Positions 17,485 to 25,529 are shown, counted from the first letter of the stretch. The stretch: 64,000 bases of DNA from Candidatus Nanopelagicales bacterium (GCA_018402075.1 JAGYJP010000001.1:186001-250000), one strand, 5' to 3'. Notes: a model not told the origin generated them from the letters alone. Made by a program: numbers and translations.

Positions 17485-18163
17485 TGTGCACCCCGGCATG
17501 CCCTTTGTAGCGCCTGTTCATCGAGATGAGGTTTGCAGTGAATGCCTCCACCTGTCCCGCATTTCGAAGCTTCCCCGCGTATACGCCCCGCATACCAGGA
17601 ATCTTCCCCGCAAGTTCTTGGATCGCATCCGTTGACGCACGGTCATCGCCGACGACCAGGACATCGCCCGTGATCGAGGCAATCTCGAGATCGAGCAGAA
17701 GTTTTGCCGAAATATGGTGAAAAGCCGCTACAACAATTGAAGCGGGGAGTACCGACTGGGCTTGTTGTGCGGCTGAACCCTCGGGAACGCTGAGCCCAAA
17801 AGCGCCACCTTTGTCGAATCCCAGAGGGTTAACGCAATCCACCACAATTTTGCCCGCCAACTGCGTGGATAGGCCTTCGAGTAGTTCACGATGTCCATCC
17901 CACGGGACTGCCACAATCACGATGTCGCTTTCTTGGGCCGTATCTTCGTTTGACATGCCACGCACCGACTCACCAATCTCACGCGCAACATCTGTCGCAC
18001 GTTCTGCGGTGCGGGAACCGATCACGACGTTCAGCCCGGCGCTAGAAAAGCGTGTAGCCAATCCCCTACCTTGCTCTCCTGTGCCTCCTAAAACACCGAT
18101 AACCGCGGTTTCGATATCAATTGACGTGGGTATTTCTGAGATGTGATTATTAGCCTCGGTCAT
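17465..18163 (-). CDS. npdG: F420H2:NADP+ oxidoreductase (NPDG family)
   Basis: A 232-residue dehydrogenase of the F420-dependent NADP reductase (NPDG/Fno) family, which moves hydride between reduced F420 and NADP+. The N-terminal Rossmann motif is VIGVLGGTGEQGRGLATRFS, and IGSRTAERA carries the 2'-phosphate-binding Ser-Arg-Thr of NADP enzymes. VVDCVNPLGFDKG and AFHHISAKLL are family segments. It implies use of cofactor F420, although no F420 synthesis genes lie in this window. It converges on panB, with a tandem repeat between them. Fusion or regulatory features were not seen. Confidence 0.9.
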   Translation of the reverse strand: MTEANNHISEIPTSIDIETAVIGVLGGTGEQGRGLATRFSSAGLNVVIGSRTAERATDVAREIGESVRGMSNEDTAQESDIVIVAVPWDGHRELLEGLSTQLAGKIVVDCVNPLGFDKGGAFGLSVPEGSAAQQAQSVLPASIVVAAFHHISAKLLLDLEIASITGDVLVVGDDRASTDAIQELAGKIPGMRGVYAGKLRNAGQVEAFTANLISMNRRYKGHAGVHITDVDS

Positions 18164-18388
18164 AGCGCGAATAGTGCCAGAGATTTAACTTTCTCGCGAC
18201 AAGAGCTGCTTGCTAATTCCTAAAATTTTCGCTTGTTCGTCCAGTACTTGGAGAAACAATTAGTGAAAGCAACGAACTTGATGATTATTTGTGCGAGCCA
18301 CGTCACATGAAATTGGAACGTTGTTACACCGCAAATTTGCAATGTAAAAGGGTCATTCCATAGCATGAGCGCGACACGAGTTAGGTCA

Positions 18389-18418
18389 TTGACGCGAATA
18401 TCTTTGTTTTTTTACCTA
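18389..18418 (+). promoter_or_regulatory. Candidate promoter of the histone-like gene
   Basis: TTGACG at 18389 and TACCTA at 18413, 18 bases apart, precede the histone-like GTG by about 66 bases. The rest of the 320-base gap (18164-18484) shows no gene or other recognisable element. Confidence 0.4.
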
Positions 18419-18484
18419 TGCTCTGTCACAGTTCTACCACCTGAACTCTGCAAAGCGTAGAGATCACACGACACGGGAGGCAAC

Positions 18485-18727
18485 GTGGCGGTCGCAAAGA
18501 AGACTGCACGCAAGGCGTCTGCTAAGAAGGCAGCACCTCGCAAGGCAGCTAAGAAGCCCGCAAAGCGCACTGCTAAGAAGGCAGCAGCGAAGCGGACAGT
18601 AAAGAAGGCAACCAAGCGGACTGCAAAGAAGGCAGCACCACGCAAGGCAGCCAAGAAGGCAACCAAGCGCACTGCAAAGAAGGCAGCACCACGCAAGGCA
18701 GCCAAGCGCACAGCTCGCAGGAAGTAG
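18485..18727 (+). CDS. Histone H1-like lysine/alanine-rich DNA-binding protein
   Basis: An 80-residue, extremely basic protein made of Lys/Ala/Arg/Thr repeats such as KKAAPRKAAKK and KRTAKK, resembling the C-terminal tail of HupB and the eukaryotic H1 tail. There is no folded HU domain. It should bind DNA non-specifically and compact the nucleoid. The GTG at 18485 follows GGGAGG with a four-base gap. At DNA level the gene contains internal near-identical copies of a segment starting AAGAAGGCAGCACC, so it can expand or contract by recombination. A strong terminator follows 25 bases after the stop. Confidence 0.9.
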   Translation: MAVAKKTARKASAKKAAPRKAAKKPAKRTAKKAAAKRTVKKATKRTAKKAAPRKAAKKATKRTAKKAAPRKAAKRTARRK

Positions 18728-18751
18728 TCTTCAAAGAATTTCTACTTCACG

Positions 18752-18782
18752 AAAAGGGCCCACACATTGTGTGGGCCCTTTT
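18752..18782 (+). terminator. Intrinsic terminator after the histone-like gene
   Basis: A 14-bp perfect stem (AAAAGGGCCCACAC pairing with its complement) closes on a three-base ATT loop, with the last pairs forming the T-run. The A/T-rich ends make it work in both directions, so it may also terminate the small gene on the other strand. Confidence 0.92.
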
Positions 18783-18849
18783 CCAATTCACAAGCATTTA
18801 TTTCCGCTCGTCCAAGCGAGCACCTCATTTATCGCATTGGTTCGGATTT

Positions 18850-19011
18850 CTAATTTTCATCTTCTGCGTCAAAAGCTGCATTGCGTTCGGCAGCATGCTC
18901 CAGGGCATGCTGCGCCTCAGACTCAGATGCATATGGACCCATGCGTTCCGAATTTGGGCAGCCTTCCTCTGGCTCGACTCGTTGATGCTCAAGGCAGTAA
19001 TACCAACTCAT
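18850..19011 (-). CDS. Small conserved actinobacterial protein (YYCLEHQRVEP...GCPN family)
   Basis: A 53-residue protein starting MSWYYCLEHQRVEPEEGCPN, continuing SERMGPYASESEAQHALEHA, and ending in AERNAAFDAEDEN. I recall similar short actinobacterial proteins with a YYCL-H, GCxN, R-x-GPY and ERN/W-D pattern, sometimes annotated as SPOR-like; the function is unknown. Two cysteines (6 and 18) could bind a metal. GGGAG lies five bases before the ATG. It sits between the histone-like gene and map, divergent from map. It is short enough to be missed by length-filtered gene finders. Confidence 0.75.
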   Translation of the reverse strand: MSWYYCLEHQRVEPEEGCPNSERMGPYASESEAQHALEHAAERNAAFDAEDEN

Positions 19012-19113
19012 AACGCTCCCATTCGCGTGAAGTAATAAACTAGGCGCAGCCTAATCAGTGGGCTTATTCGGCAACCAGGCTCTCCCCACAAGGCACAAAG
19101 GGCTTGCAATAAA

Positions 19114-19119
19114 TAGACT
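19114..19119 (+). promoter_or_regulatory. -10 box of map, leaderless
   Basis: TAGACT is six bases before the ATG at 19126, with TTGCAA seen shortly upstream and no ribosome-binding site. Confidence 0.5.
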
Positions 19120-19125
19120 CAGGTC

Positions 19126-20001
19126 ATGGCTGTGGCAACGCGTGACCCACTCACCCCAGGTCGACAAACCCCTACCCGCCGCGTTCCCGCCTCAATCGCC
19201 CGTCCAGAGTATGTGGGCAAACCCGGTCCCAGTCCATTTGGTGGCACCGATGTTCAAACCGAAGACACCATTTCCCGGATGCGAATCGCAGGAAAGATTG
19301 CTGCAAATGCTCTCGCGGAAGTAGGGAAAGCGATCCAACCCGGCGTAACAACTGACCATCTGGATTCCATCGGGCACGAATATCTATGCGATCACGGTGC
19401 CTACCCCTCAACATTGGGCTACCGGGGTTACCCAAAAAGTCTGTGTGCATCAATCAATGAAGTCATTTGCCATGGAATCCCAGACTCCACGATCCTCCAC
19501 GATGGGGATATTTGCAATATTGACATCACCGCATTTATCGGGGGAGTTCATGGCGATACCAACGCAACTTTCCTGTGTGGTGATGTTTCTGAGGAAATTC
19601 AACTGCTCGTCGAAAGAACTCATGAAGCAACTATGCGGGCAATCGCTGCAGTGAAGCCTGGTCGAACAGTCAATGTAATTGGTCGAGTTATCGAGAGTTA
19701 CGCCAAGCGCTTTGGATACGGGGTCGTGCGCGACTTCACTGGGCATGGAATTAGCACGTCATTCCACAGCGGGTTGATCATTCCGCATTTTGATGACCCC
19801 AACTCGACTCAGGAGATCGAACCTGGAATGACTTTCACAATCGAGCCTATGTTGACTCTTGGCACCATTTCCTTCGATCTGTGGAAGGACGGTTGGACAG
19901 CCACCACAAAAGATAAATCATGGACCGCTCAATTTGAGCACACTTTGGTAGTTCAAGACGACGGCGCGGAAATACTCACCCTTCCCGATCCGAGAGTCTA
20001 G
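19126..20001 (+). CDS. map: Methionine aminopeptidase type I
   Basis: Removes N-terminal methionine from new proteins. The 291-residue enzyme shows the pita-bread fold metal residues: Asp in [20 protein letters not shown] (two Asp), His in [11 protein letters not shown], Glu in TIEPML and Glu in [17 protein letters not shown] is the conserved substrate-pocket segment. The N-terminal 40 residues before [18 protein letters not shown] are the extra SH3-binding-like linker of actinobacterial MapB enzymes (PxPxRxVPxxIxRPEY). The start has no ribosome-binding site and follows a TAGACT -10 box by six bases. The TAG stop contributes to the -10 of ppgK. Confidence 0.96.
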   Translation: MAVATRDPLTPGRQTPTRRVPASIARPEYVGKPGPSPFGGTDVQTEDTISRMRIAGKIAANALAEVGKAIQPGVTTDHLDSIGHEYLCDHGAYPSTLGYRGYPKSLCASINEVICHGIPDSTILHDGDICNIDITAFIGGVHGDTNATFLCGDVSEEIQLLVERTHEATMRAIAAVKPGRTVNVIGRVIESYAKRFGYGVVRDFTGHGISTSFHSGLIIPHFDDPNSTQEIEPGMTFTIEPMLTLGTISFDLWKDGWTATTKDKSWTAQFEHTLVVQDDGAEILTLPDPRV

Positions 20002-20004
20002 ATT
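19999..20004 (+). promoter_or_regulatory. -10 box of ppgK overlapping the map stop codon
   Basis: TAGATT begins with the TAG stop codon of map and lies seven bases before the ppgK ATG at 20012. Confidence 0.45.
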
Positions 20005-20011
20005 TCTCTCA

Positions 20012-20776
20012 ATGAATCTAGAATCTACGTCCGCCTCCAATTCCGCCTCCACCCTCGCAATCGATGTCGGAGGCAGCGGAATCAAGGCACTCGTCTTGGA
20101 CCACCACGGCAGCCCCCTGAATGAGCGAACACGTATAGAGACGCCATACCCGTGCCCACCTGAGCTCTTTTTGACTCTGGTGCAGGATCTGATTCAGGGC
20201 TTTCCCACATTTGATCGAGCTTCCGTCGGTTTTCCTGCCATGGTCCGCGACGGAAAGACACTGAGGGTGGTTGCTTTTGCCCGTGCTGTGAAAGATGGTC
20301 CTCGGGACCATGAATTATTTTGGCTCTGGGACGGTTACCCGCTTCAAAACAAAATTTCCGTTCTGTTAGGCGTCCCAACTTTGCTCGCCAACGATGCCGA
20401 TGTTCAAGGTTGCGGCGTGGTAACCGGCAAAGGTACGGAATTCGTCATGACACTAGGAACCGGGGTAGGGACGTCACTTTTTCACCACGGCAGTTTGCTC
20501 CCCCACATGGAACTATCCCATGGAACGTTCGCAGGTGAAAGCATCGATATTCAGCTCGGAAATGCAAACAGAAAGCTGATTGGGAATAAGGAATGGATCA
20601 AACTGGTAAATAGTGCGGTCCAAGACTTTGATGCCAAGCTGTTTCCTGATCGGATTTATATCGGAGGAGGTAACTCCAAGTTACTCACCGACGTTGATCT
20701 CGGCTCCCTCGTTGAAGTGGTTCCCAACACAGCGGGCTTGCTGGGCGGCGTAAAGCTCTGGGAATTCGCCCAATGA
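20012..20776 (+). CDS. ppgK: Polyphosphate glucokinase
   Basis: Phosphorylates glucose with polyphosphate (or ATP). The 254-residue ROK-type kinase has the N-terminal phosphate motif LAIDVGGSGIKALVLD, the family-specific VGFPAMVRDG, the catalytic Asp in ANDADVQGCG, the GTGVGTSLFHHG phosphate loop and the C-terminal YIGGGNSKLL. These match actinobacterial PPGK (usual length about 250-270). Its last four bases overlap the MarR gene start. The presence of PPGK is typical for the phylum. Confidence 0.95.
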   Translation: MNLESTSASNSASTLAIDVGGSGIKALVLDHHGSPLNERTRIETPYPCPPELFLTLVQDLIQGFPTFDRASVGFPAMVRDGKTLRVVAFARAVKDGPRDHELFWLWDGYPLQNKISVLLGVPTLLANDADVQGCGVVTGKGTEFVMTLGTGVGTSLFHHGSLLPHMELSHGTFAGESIDIQLGNANRKLIGNKEWIKLVNSAVQDFDAKLFPDRIYIGGGNSKLLTDVDLGSLVEVVPNTAGLLGGVKLWEFAQ

Positions 20777-21249
20777 CCCAATGGCTCAGCAAATCGGAGC
20801 AGGAGGCGTGGAGAGCATGGCTGGACGCCTCCCGTCTTCTCAATGCTGAACTCAATCGGGAACTACTGGATTCCCACGGCCTATCTACTGCGGATTACGA
20901 GATCCTGGTGCAACTTTCTGAAAATACGGATAGACGCATGCGCATGAGCGAATTAGCAGATCGAACATTTAGCTCTCGCAGCCGACTTTCGCATCAAATC
21001 GATCGCATGGAAAAAGCCGGGTTTATCCACCGCGAGGCTTGTGCCGACGATGCTCGCGGTATGTGGGCGGTACTTACCCCCACTGGGTGGGAGAAAATTG
21101 TGTCAGCTGCACCCGATCATGTTGCCAGTGTTCGAAAGCACCTTGTCGATCTAATTCCTTCTGCGGATTTCACCAAGCTGGGTGACTCTTGTCGGATCGT
21201 GGTTCAACACCTTGACTCGGGTGGGCAACGCTCATTCCCACAGGAATAA
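20773..21249 (+). CDS. MarR family transcriptional regulator
   Basis: A 158-residue winged-helix regulator. Residues about 30-100 hold the MarR DNA-binding domain: STADYEILVQLSE, MSELADRTFSSRSRLSHQIDRMEKAGFI and the wing with Asp-Arg-like DDARGMWAVLTP. The start overlaps the ppgK stop (ATGA), so the two genes are co-transcribed. The target is unknown; neighbours give no clear clue. It converges on the hmu operon with only 16 bases between. Confidence 0.93.
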   Translation: MTQWLSKSEQEAWRAWLDASRLLNAELNRELLDSHGLSTADYEILVQLSENTDRRMRMSELADRTFSSRSRLSHQIDRMEKAGFIHREACADDARGMWAVLTPTGWEKIVSAAPDHVASVRKHLVDLIPSADFTKLGDSCRIVVQHLDSGGQRSFPQE

Positions 21250-21265
21250 GTAACGCACTTTCGCG

Positions 21266-22078
21266 TCACCCACTTATTGAAATGTGGGTCACTCCCCTAT
21301 CTCCCCATTCCACTTCGACGGGAACGCCATACGCTGTACTTAATACCGCGGAATTGATGACCGAACGCACATCGCCGTGGGTCAAAACTTTCTGCTCGGC
21401 AACGACCACAATGTGATCTGCAAGATGCGAGACTCGCTGGATATCATGTGTGCTAATGACCAAGGTCGTACCTTGGCCACTCATACTCTTGATTGTGGAA
21501 TCCAATATCGCCAGTCCCGATAGATCAAGATCCGCATCTGGTTCGTCCATGAATACACACATGGTCTCTTGAGCGACTATGCGCGCCAAGTGAACGCGTT
21601 TACGTTCTCCACCCGATAATTCATTTACTGGTCGATTTGCGAGTTTCGAAATTCCCAAGTCGTGGAGCGCTCCCGCAACTGCCGTGGAATCATGCGCTTG
21701 ACGATCAGTGCCGCGCCACGGAGTCCGTCCCCAACCCACAACGTCACGGACGCTGAACCCGAAAGACACGGTGAGATCTTGGGCTAAAACGGCTCTACTT
21801 TGCGCTAGTTGCCGCGCATTTAAGACTGCTGTGCTCTGTCCGTTGAATAGGACGCGACCTTGTGAGGGGCGTAGTGATGCAGACGCAATTCCCATCAACG
21901 TAGATTTTCCGGCTCCATTGGGCCCGATAACGGCCGTAACCATTCCTGGAGCAAATTCCACTGACGTTTGGTCAAGCCGAACCTGACCCGACGATCCTCG
22001 CAATATGCAATTCTGTAATTCAACAGCCATGGAATGAGAAGTAGCTGTGTCACGCATTTTGTCATTGTCCATGGTCAC
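21266..22078 (-). CDS. hmuV: Hemin/iron-siderophore ABC transporter ATP-binding protein
   Basis: The ATPase of a FecCDE-type importer: Walker A GPNGAGKSTL, signature ELSGGERKRVHLARI, Walker B CVFMDEPDADLDLSG and switch His in VISTHD. The C-terminal NSAVLSTAYGVPVEVEW is the usual end of iron-chelate ATPases. The GTG at 22078 is chosen because AGGAGG lies six bases upstream and the start overlaps the hmuU stop (GTGA); in-frame ATG at 22072 is an alternative. It is the last gene of hmuTUV. Heme as substrate is inferred from the operon and secreted neighbours, not proven. Confidence 0.9.
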   Translation of the reverse strand: MTMDNDKMRDTATSHSMAVELQNCILRGSSGQVRLDQTSVEFAPGMVTAVIGPNGAGKSTLMGIASASLRPSQGRVLFNGQSTAVLNARQLAQSRAVLAQDLTVSFGFSVRDVVGWGRTPWRGTDRQAHDSTAVAGALHDLGISKLANRPVNELSGGERKRVHLARIVAQETMCVFMDEPDADLDLSGLAILDSTIKSMSGQGTTLVISTHDIQRVSHLADHIVVVAEQKVLTHGDVRSVINSAVLSTAYGVPVEVEWGDRGVTHISISG

Positions 22079-23043
22079 GCCCACCCTCCTTGCCGACTTC
22101 GGGTGCGCGCAACGATCACGAGGAAAAGTGGTGCGCCTGCAATCGCAGTTATAGCTCCCACTGGCAGTTCCACGGGGCTCGCAATCAGGCGGGCAACGGT
22201 ATCGGCCGCAACTACTACAAACGCTCCCGCAACGATGCTCACTGCCATAAGACTTCGATGACTAGGGCCAATGAGTAGGCGTACGGCATGAGGAACAAGC
22301 AATCCAATGAACGCGATCACGCCAACGACTGCGACCCCTGCTCCCGTCAGCAGGACGGCCGCAACAAGTGCCCAAATTCGAGTACTTTTCACCTCAACAC
22401 CACTTGCAAAGGCAGCATCGTCTCCCAATGCAAAAACATTGAGCGCAGGAGCAATCCAGAAGGCAATTACAGCGCCGATAGCTACGGCCGGCGCAATAGA
22501 CCACACACCGTTCCAGTTACTCAGAGCGAATGAGCCCGTTGCCCAGAAACTGACCGGGCGAGATCCTGCAAGGTCGCTCAGAGAAATGACAATCGCCACT
22601 ATGGCTGATGCAAATGCAGTGACCGCAACTCCTCCAAGCAAAACTGTCACAACCTCGATCCGCCCGCGCGTACGCGCCACCCACACCACAACAAATACGG
22701 CGAACAATCCTCCAATGAGAGCGAAAAGTGCAGCCACAAAGGTGTTGTAGCCCACACCAATTGCTGCGCCCACTACAGCACCCAGTGCCGCTCCCGCTGA
22801 AACACCGACTAGTGCCGGATCGGCAAGTGGATTGCGCAACGATCCCTGGAGAAGCACTCCGGCCAGAGCCAGCCCAGCTCCTACAAGAACGGCTGTCACT
22901 ACTCTTGGAGCTCGAATATTCAAGATGATCACGCTGTCATTTGTTGCTGCACCGGACAACAGAGCAATCACTGAAGTGATGATGAGAGCAACGAGCACCG
23001 CGGTGAAAAGCCACACCGTTCGAGCACGAAAATAATGCACCAT
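22075..23043 (-). CDS. hmuU: Hemin/iron-siderophore ABC transporter permease
   Basis: A 322-residue FecCD-family permease with about nine or ten transmembrane helices. The LAGVLLQGSLRNPLADPALVG segment (residues near 60-80) and GVIAFIGLLVPHAVRLLIGP (near 245-265) are the two family signatures, the latter being the coupling helix that meets the ATPase. It sits between the binding-protein and ATPase genes and overlaps the ATPase start. It brings iron chelate or heme across the cytoplasmic membrane. Confidence 0.93.
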   Translation of the reverse strand: MVHYFRARTVWLFTAVLVALIITSVIALLSGAATNDSVIILNIRAPRVVTAVLVGAGLALAGVLLQGSLRNPLADPALVGVSAGAALGAVVGAAIGVGYNTFVAALFALIGGLFAVFVVVWVARTRGRIEVVTVLLGGVAVTAFASAIVAIVISLSDLAGSRPVSFWATGSFALSNWNGVWSIAPAVAIGAVIAFWIAPALNVFALGDDAAFASGVEVKSTRIWALVAAVLLTGAGVAVVGVIAFIGLLVPHAVRLLIGPSHRSLMAVSIVAGAFVVVAADTVARLIASPVELPVGAITAIAGAPLFLVIVARTRSRQGGWA

Positions 23044-23050
23044 GGGTCGG

Positions 23051-24022
23051 TTAACTCAACTGCTTCCACGAGGCATTCAAGGCATCGATAAGAGCACCTG
23101 TACGAGGCCCAAATGAAAGCAAAAGGGTGTCATCGACCGCAACGACATGACGTGTTTTTGCCGCATCTGTTTGCGCAATTCCAGGGAGAGCGAATAACCC
23201 ACCTATTCCGCCCACGGACTCCAGTCCCTTTGCCATCACAAGAAGAGTGTCGGGGTTGAGGTTGACCAGTTCCTCGGCCGTTAATGGCGTAAATGAAGCA
23301 AAGCCCGCTTCAGCACCAACATCGAGCGCACCAGAATCAGCGATCAATGTGTCCGCGCCGGATCCCACCCCGCCTAATAAATAGATGGCAGACGTCCCTC
23401 GGAGGTACAAGAAAGCAACGCGATTACCCAAGCCAAGGCTCTCTGGCTGAGATCCCGCTGAATTGATTCGCGCAGATTCAATTGCGCTCTCCGGTGCACC
23501 AACGGCTGTGCCAATCGCTTGAATCTTTTCTGCGACTTCGGCACTTGACCAGGCTTCGGGGACCTCCACCACAGTAATTCCTGAATCACGAATCTGCCGA
23601 ATCGCTTCTATGGGCGATGTTGTGGCATCAATCAATACGATGTCAGGCAAAAGGGCCAACACTTGCTCTGCACTTACTGAATGTGCTCTGGTTACTACAG
23701 GTACCTGCTCTATCTCGGGAGCATTACTTGTTTCATCTCTTCCAACTATTCGTTCGGCACCACCCAGTGCAACCACTACTTCGCCCGACCCGTTTGCTAA
23801 GGTCACAATTCTCTTGGGCGAATTCTCGGGCCACGGCTGATCCGCAGGCGTGGGAAATGGAACATCTGCATTAGTTATGGCAACGACTTCCGGAGCTTCA
23901 AGGGTAAACTCCTCACCCGCGATTTGGTCTTGACTTGAAATCGATTTCTCAGTGGGTGCAGCGCAGGCAGACAGGCCAACAAATACGAGTAGGCCAGCAC
24001 TGGCCACCAAGCGAATTCCCAC
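23051..24022 (-). CDS. hmuT: Hemin/iron-chelate ABC transporter substrate-binding lipoprotein
   Basis: A 323-residue type-III periplasmic-binding-fold lipoprotein. The signal MGIRLVASAGLLVFVGLSAC ends in a lipobox with Cys20. The PKRIVTLANGSGEVVVALGG stretch, the ALLPDIVLID segment and the C-terminal SFGPRTGALIDAL are typical of hemin-binding HmuT/ShuT proteins. It would capture substrate outside the membrane for HmuUV. The GTG start at 24022 lacks a ribosome-binding site and follows CATAAT by six bases. It is divergent from a secreted-protein gene at 24125, with 102 bases between. Confidence 0.9.
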   Translation of the reverse strand: MGIRLVASAGLLVFVGLSACAAPTEKSISSQDQIAGEEFTLEAPEVVAITNADVPFPTPADQPWPENSPKRIVTLANGSGEVVVALGGAERIVGRDETSNAPEIEQVPVVTRAHSVSAEQVLALLPDIVLIDATTSPIEAIRQIRDSGITVVEVPEAWSSAEVAEKIQAIGTAVGAPESAIESARINSAGSQPESLGLGNRVAFLYLRGTSAIYLLGGVGSGADTLIADSGALDVGAEAGFASFTPLTAEELVNLNPDTLLVMAKGLESVGGIGGLFALPGIAQTDAAKTRHVVAVDDTLLLSFGPRTGALIDALNASWKQLS

Positions 24023-24028
24023 TCGGCC

Positions 24029-24034
24029 ATTATG
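24029..24034 (-). promoter_or_regulatory. -10 box of hmuTUV, leaderless
   Basis: On the minus strand CATAAT is six bases before the hmuT GTG at 24022. This promoter is divergent from the one for the secreted protein at 24125; an iron regulator site is likely in the gap but was not clear. Confidence 0.45.
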
Positions 24035-24112
24035 GGCGTGAACGCCTCCACCTTCCCGATACCTTGTCGGAATCGACCGACGTAGTGTCAGGCAATCTGT
24101 GCGGGAGCTGCC

Positions 24113-24118
24113 TACATT
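24113..24118 (+). promoter_or_regulatory. -10 box of the first secreted protein gene, leaderless
   Basis: TACATT lies six bases before the ATG at 24125, with no Shine-Dalgarno. Confidence 0.4.
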
Positions 24119-24124
24119 GCTCGG

Positions 24125-24643
24125 ATGATGTCGCGTCGACTGAGAAAGTTGATCAGTACTTCGATTCTGATTCCTGCACTCACTATCACTCTAACTACTG
24201 CACCGAGCTCTCCAATTCAGGCCGCCACTCAGAAAAAAGGTGCCACCAGTCTGACGGTTAACCCAACAAAAAACCTTCCTGTGACGGGTGCCTCGGTCCG
24301 CGTGTCAGGGAAAGGATTCAATCCCAGCATCGGCATCTACGTCGCCTTATGCGTGACCCCAATCAAAGGCTCCCCTACTGCACCCGGCCCATGTGGTGGC
24401 GGTGTGAATCTCGCTGGAAATAATCCCGCCTCAGCCTGGGTGTCATCCAATCCGCCTGCTTACGGCAAATCTCTGGTAACTCCATTTAAGAAGGGTGGGA
24501 AATTTCGAATAAGGCTCACCGTGTCACCAACAATTGGTGAAATTGATTGTCGAGTTACATCCTGTTCCATAGTTACTCGGGCCGATCACACAAGAAGCTT
24601 TGATCGCACATCTGATCTTTTTGTTCCTGTCACATTCAAGTAA
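24125..24643 (+). CDS. Secreted protein with neocarzinostatin-like cysteine pattern
   Basis: A 172-residue secreted protein with a signal peptide ending near residue 34 (PIQAA). The mature part starts with Ig-like beta segments, including TSLTVNPTKNLPVTGASVRV and SGKGFNPSIGIYVALC. It has four cysteines at 76, 90, 142 and 147. The DCRVTSC spacing (Cys-x4-Cys) and the earlier Cys pair recall the two disulfides of neocarzinostatin-type proteins, which bind small hydrophobic ligands. Similar four-Cys spacing is found in the next gene. Lying divergent from hmuTUV, it may bind heme or another ligand outside the cell; this is inference. Not assigned to a named gene. Confidence 0.78.
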   Translation: MMSRRLRKLISTSILIPALTITLTTAPSSPIQAATQKKGATSLTVNPTKNLPVTGASVRVSGKGFNPSIGIYVALCVTPIKGSPTAPGPCGGGVNLAGNNPASAWVSSNPPAYGKSLVTPFKKGGKFRIRLTVSPTIGEIDCRVTSCSIVTRADHTRSFDRTSDLFVPVTFK

Positions 24644-24680
24644 TCGCACCACCCACCAATAACTACACATAAGGAGAAAA

Positions 24681-25463
24681 ATGACAAGCAATTCCCGCCT
24701 TGGACGCTTCGCAATAGCAGGTGCAACTGGACTGGTACTCATTGGATCCACATTGGGCTCACCTGCATCTGCTTCAGGAAACTACAACGTCACCGTGGCT
24801 GGGTTCACAAACATGACACCACTTGTTGCTCTGGCATCAAGTTCGGTACAACCGGTCGTCGCGACAAATATCCCGGCCAACGTGGGAATTTATGCATTGC
24901 ATTGCGCAGTGCCTGCGAATCCCCGGAGTGCACCTACATTGTGTGATAACTCTGATGGCTCCGTCGTGTACCTACCTGCAGTACCTGCCGCACGCGACAC
25001 CGTGAACGCGACGATCAAACTCAATGGTGAGTTTTACGGTACCGACCCGAATCCACAATCCGGCGTAACTGCGCCTACGTCTGTCGACTGCAGGGCAGCA
25101 AGTGGGCCAGGTACCAGCACATGTGCGGTATACATATTGGGCGCGGGACGCGACAGCGCTAATCCGGCATATATGCGGGTATTCCCGACTGTCTTTTCAT
25201 CTGTCAAGGCCGATCGCAAGTCGGACTCCATCACCCTTTCACCGAAAGCAGGTTCGACGGTGTCACGAACACCTTCGGTCTTCAGCGCCACAACTGCTTC
25301 AGGCCTCACACCGACGATCCTGTCTACAAATTGCTCCTTCACAGAGCAGAACACTCGAATTGCAGCCATACCAGCGAGCGGCACATGCGAGGTAACCATG
25401 TGGACAACCGGTGGCAGAAACTTCAAGCCAATGGTCCAGACCGTGACCTATAAGTTGCGTTAA
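24681..25463 (+). CDS. Secreted protein, partner of the preceding one
   Basis: A 260-residue secreted protein with a signal peptide ending at about residue 31 (GSPASA). It shares with its neighbour the GIYALHC segment and the Cys pattern: Cys75, Cys88, Cys137, Cys148, with two extra Cys at 218 and 236. Ser/Thr and Pro are abundant and no transmembrane segment follows the signal. AAGGAGA lies before the ATG at 24681. A terminator follows the gene. The role is unknown; co-location with a heme-type importer suggests ligand capture at the cell surface. It could equally be an adhesin or a general surface protein. Confidence 0.78.
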   Translation: MTSNSRLGRFAIAGATGLVLIGSTLGSPASASGNYNVTVAGFTNMTPLVALASSSVQPVVATNIPANVGIYALHCAVPANPRSAPTLCDNSDGSVVYLPAVPAARDTVNATIKLNGEFYGTDPNPQSGVTAPTSVDCRAASGPGTSTCAVYILGAGRDSANPAYMRVFPTVFSSVKADRKSDSITLSPKAGSTVSRTPSVFSATTASGLTPTILSTNCSFTEQNTRIAAIPASGTCEVTMWTTGGRNFKPMVQTVTYKLR

Positions 25464-25493
25464 ATCAGGATCTACAACCTGATCCATGGAGGG

Positions 25494-25525
25494 TGTGTGG
25501 CTCCCGGAAGGGGCCACACATTTTT
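25494..25525 (+). terminator. Intrinsic terminator after the secreted-protein pair
   Basis: TGTGTGGC (25494-25501) pairs with GCCACACA (25513-25520) and is followed by a T-run. Confidence 0.9.
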
Positions 25526-25529
25526 CATT

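Noticed and set aside
18412..18711. Minus-strand ORF with repeated FLAALRGAAFFAVR-like residues
   Set aside because: It is the antisense shadow of the Lys/Ala repeats of the histone-like gene.
18769..19035. Plus-strand 88-residue ORF after the histone terminator
   Set aside because: It starts inside the terminator and overlaps the better-supported small gene on the other strand.
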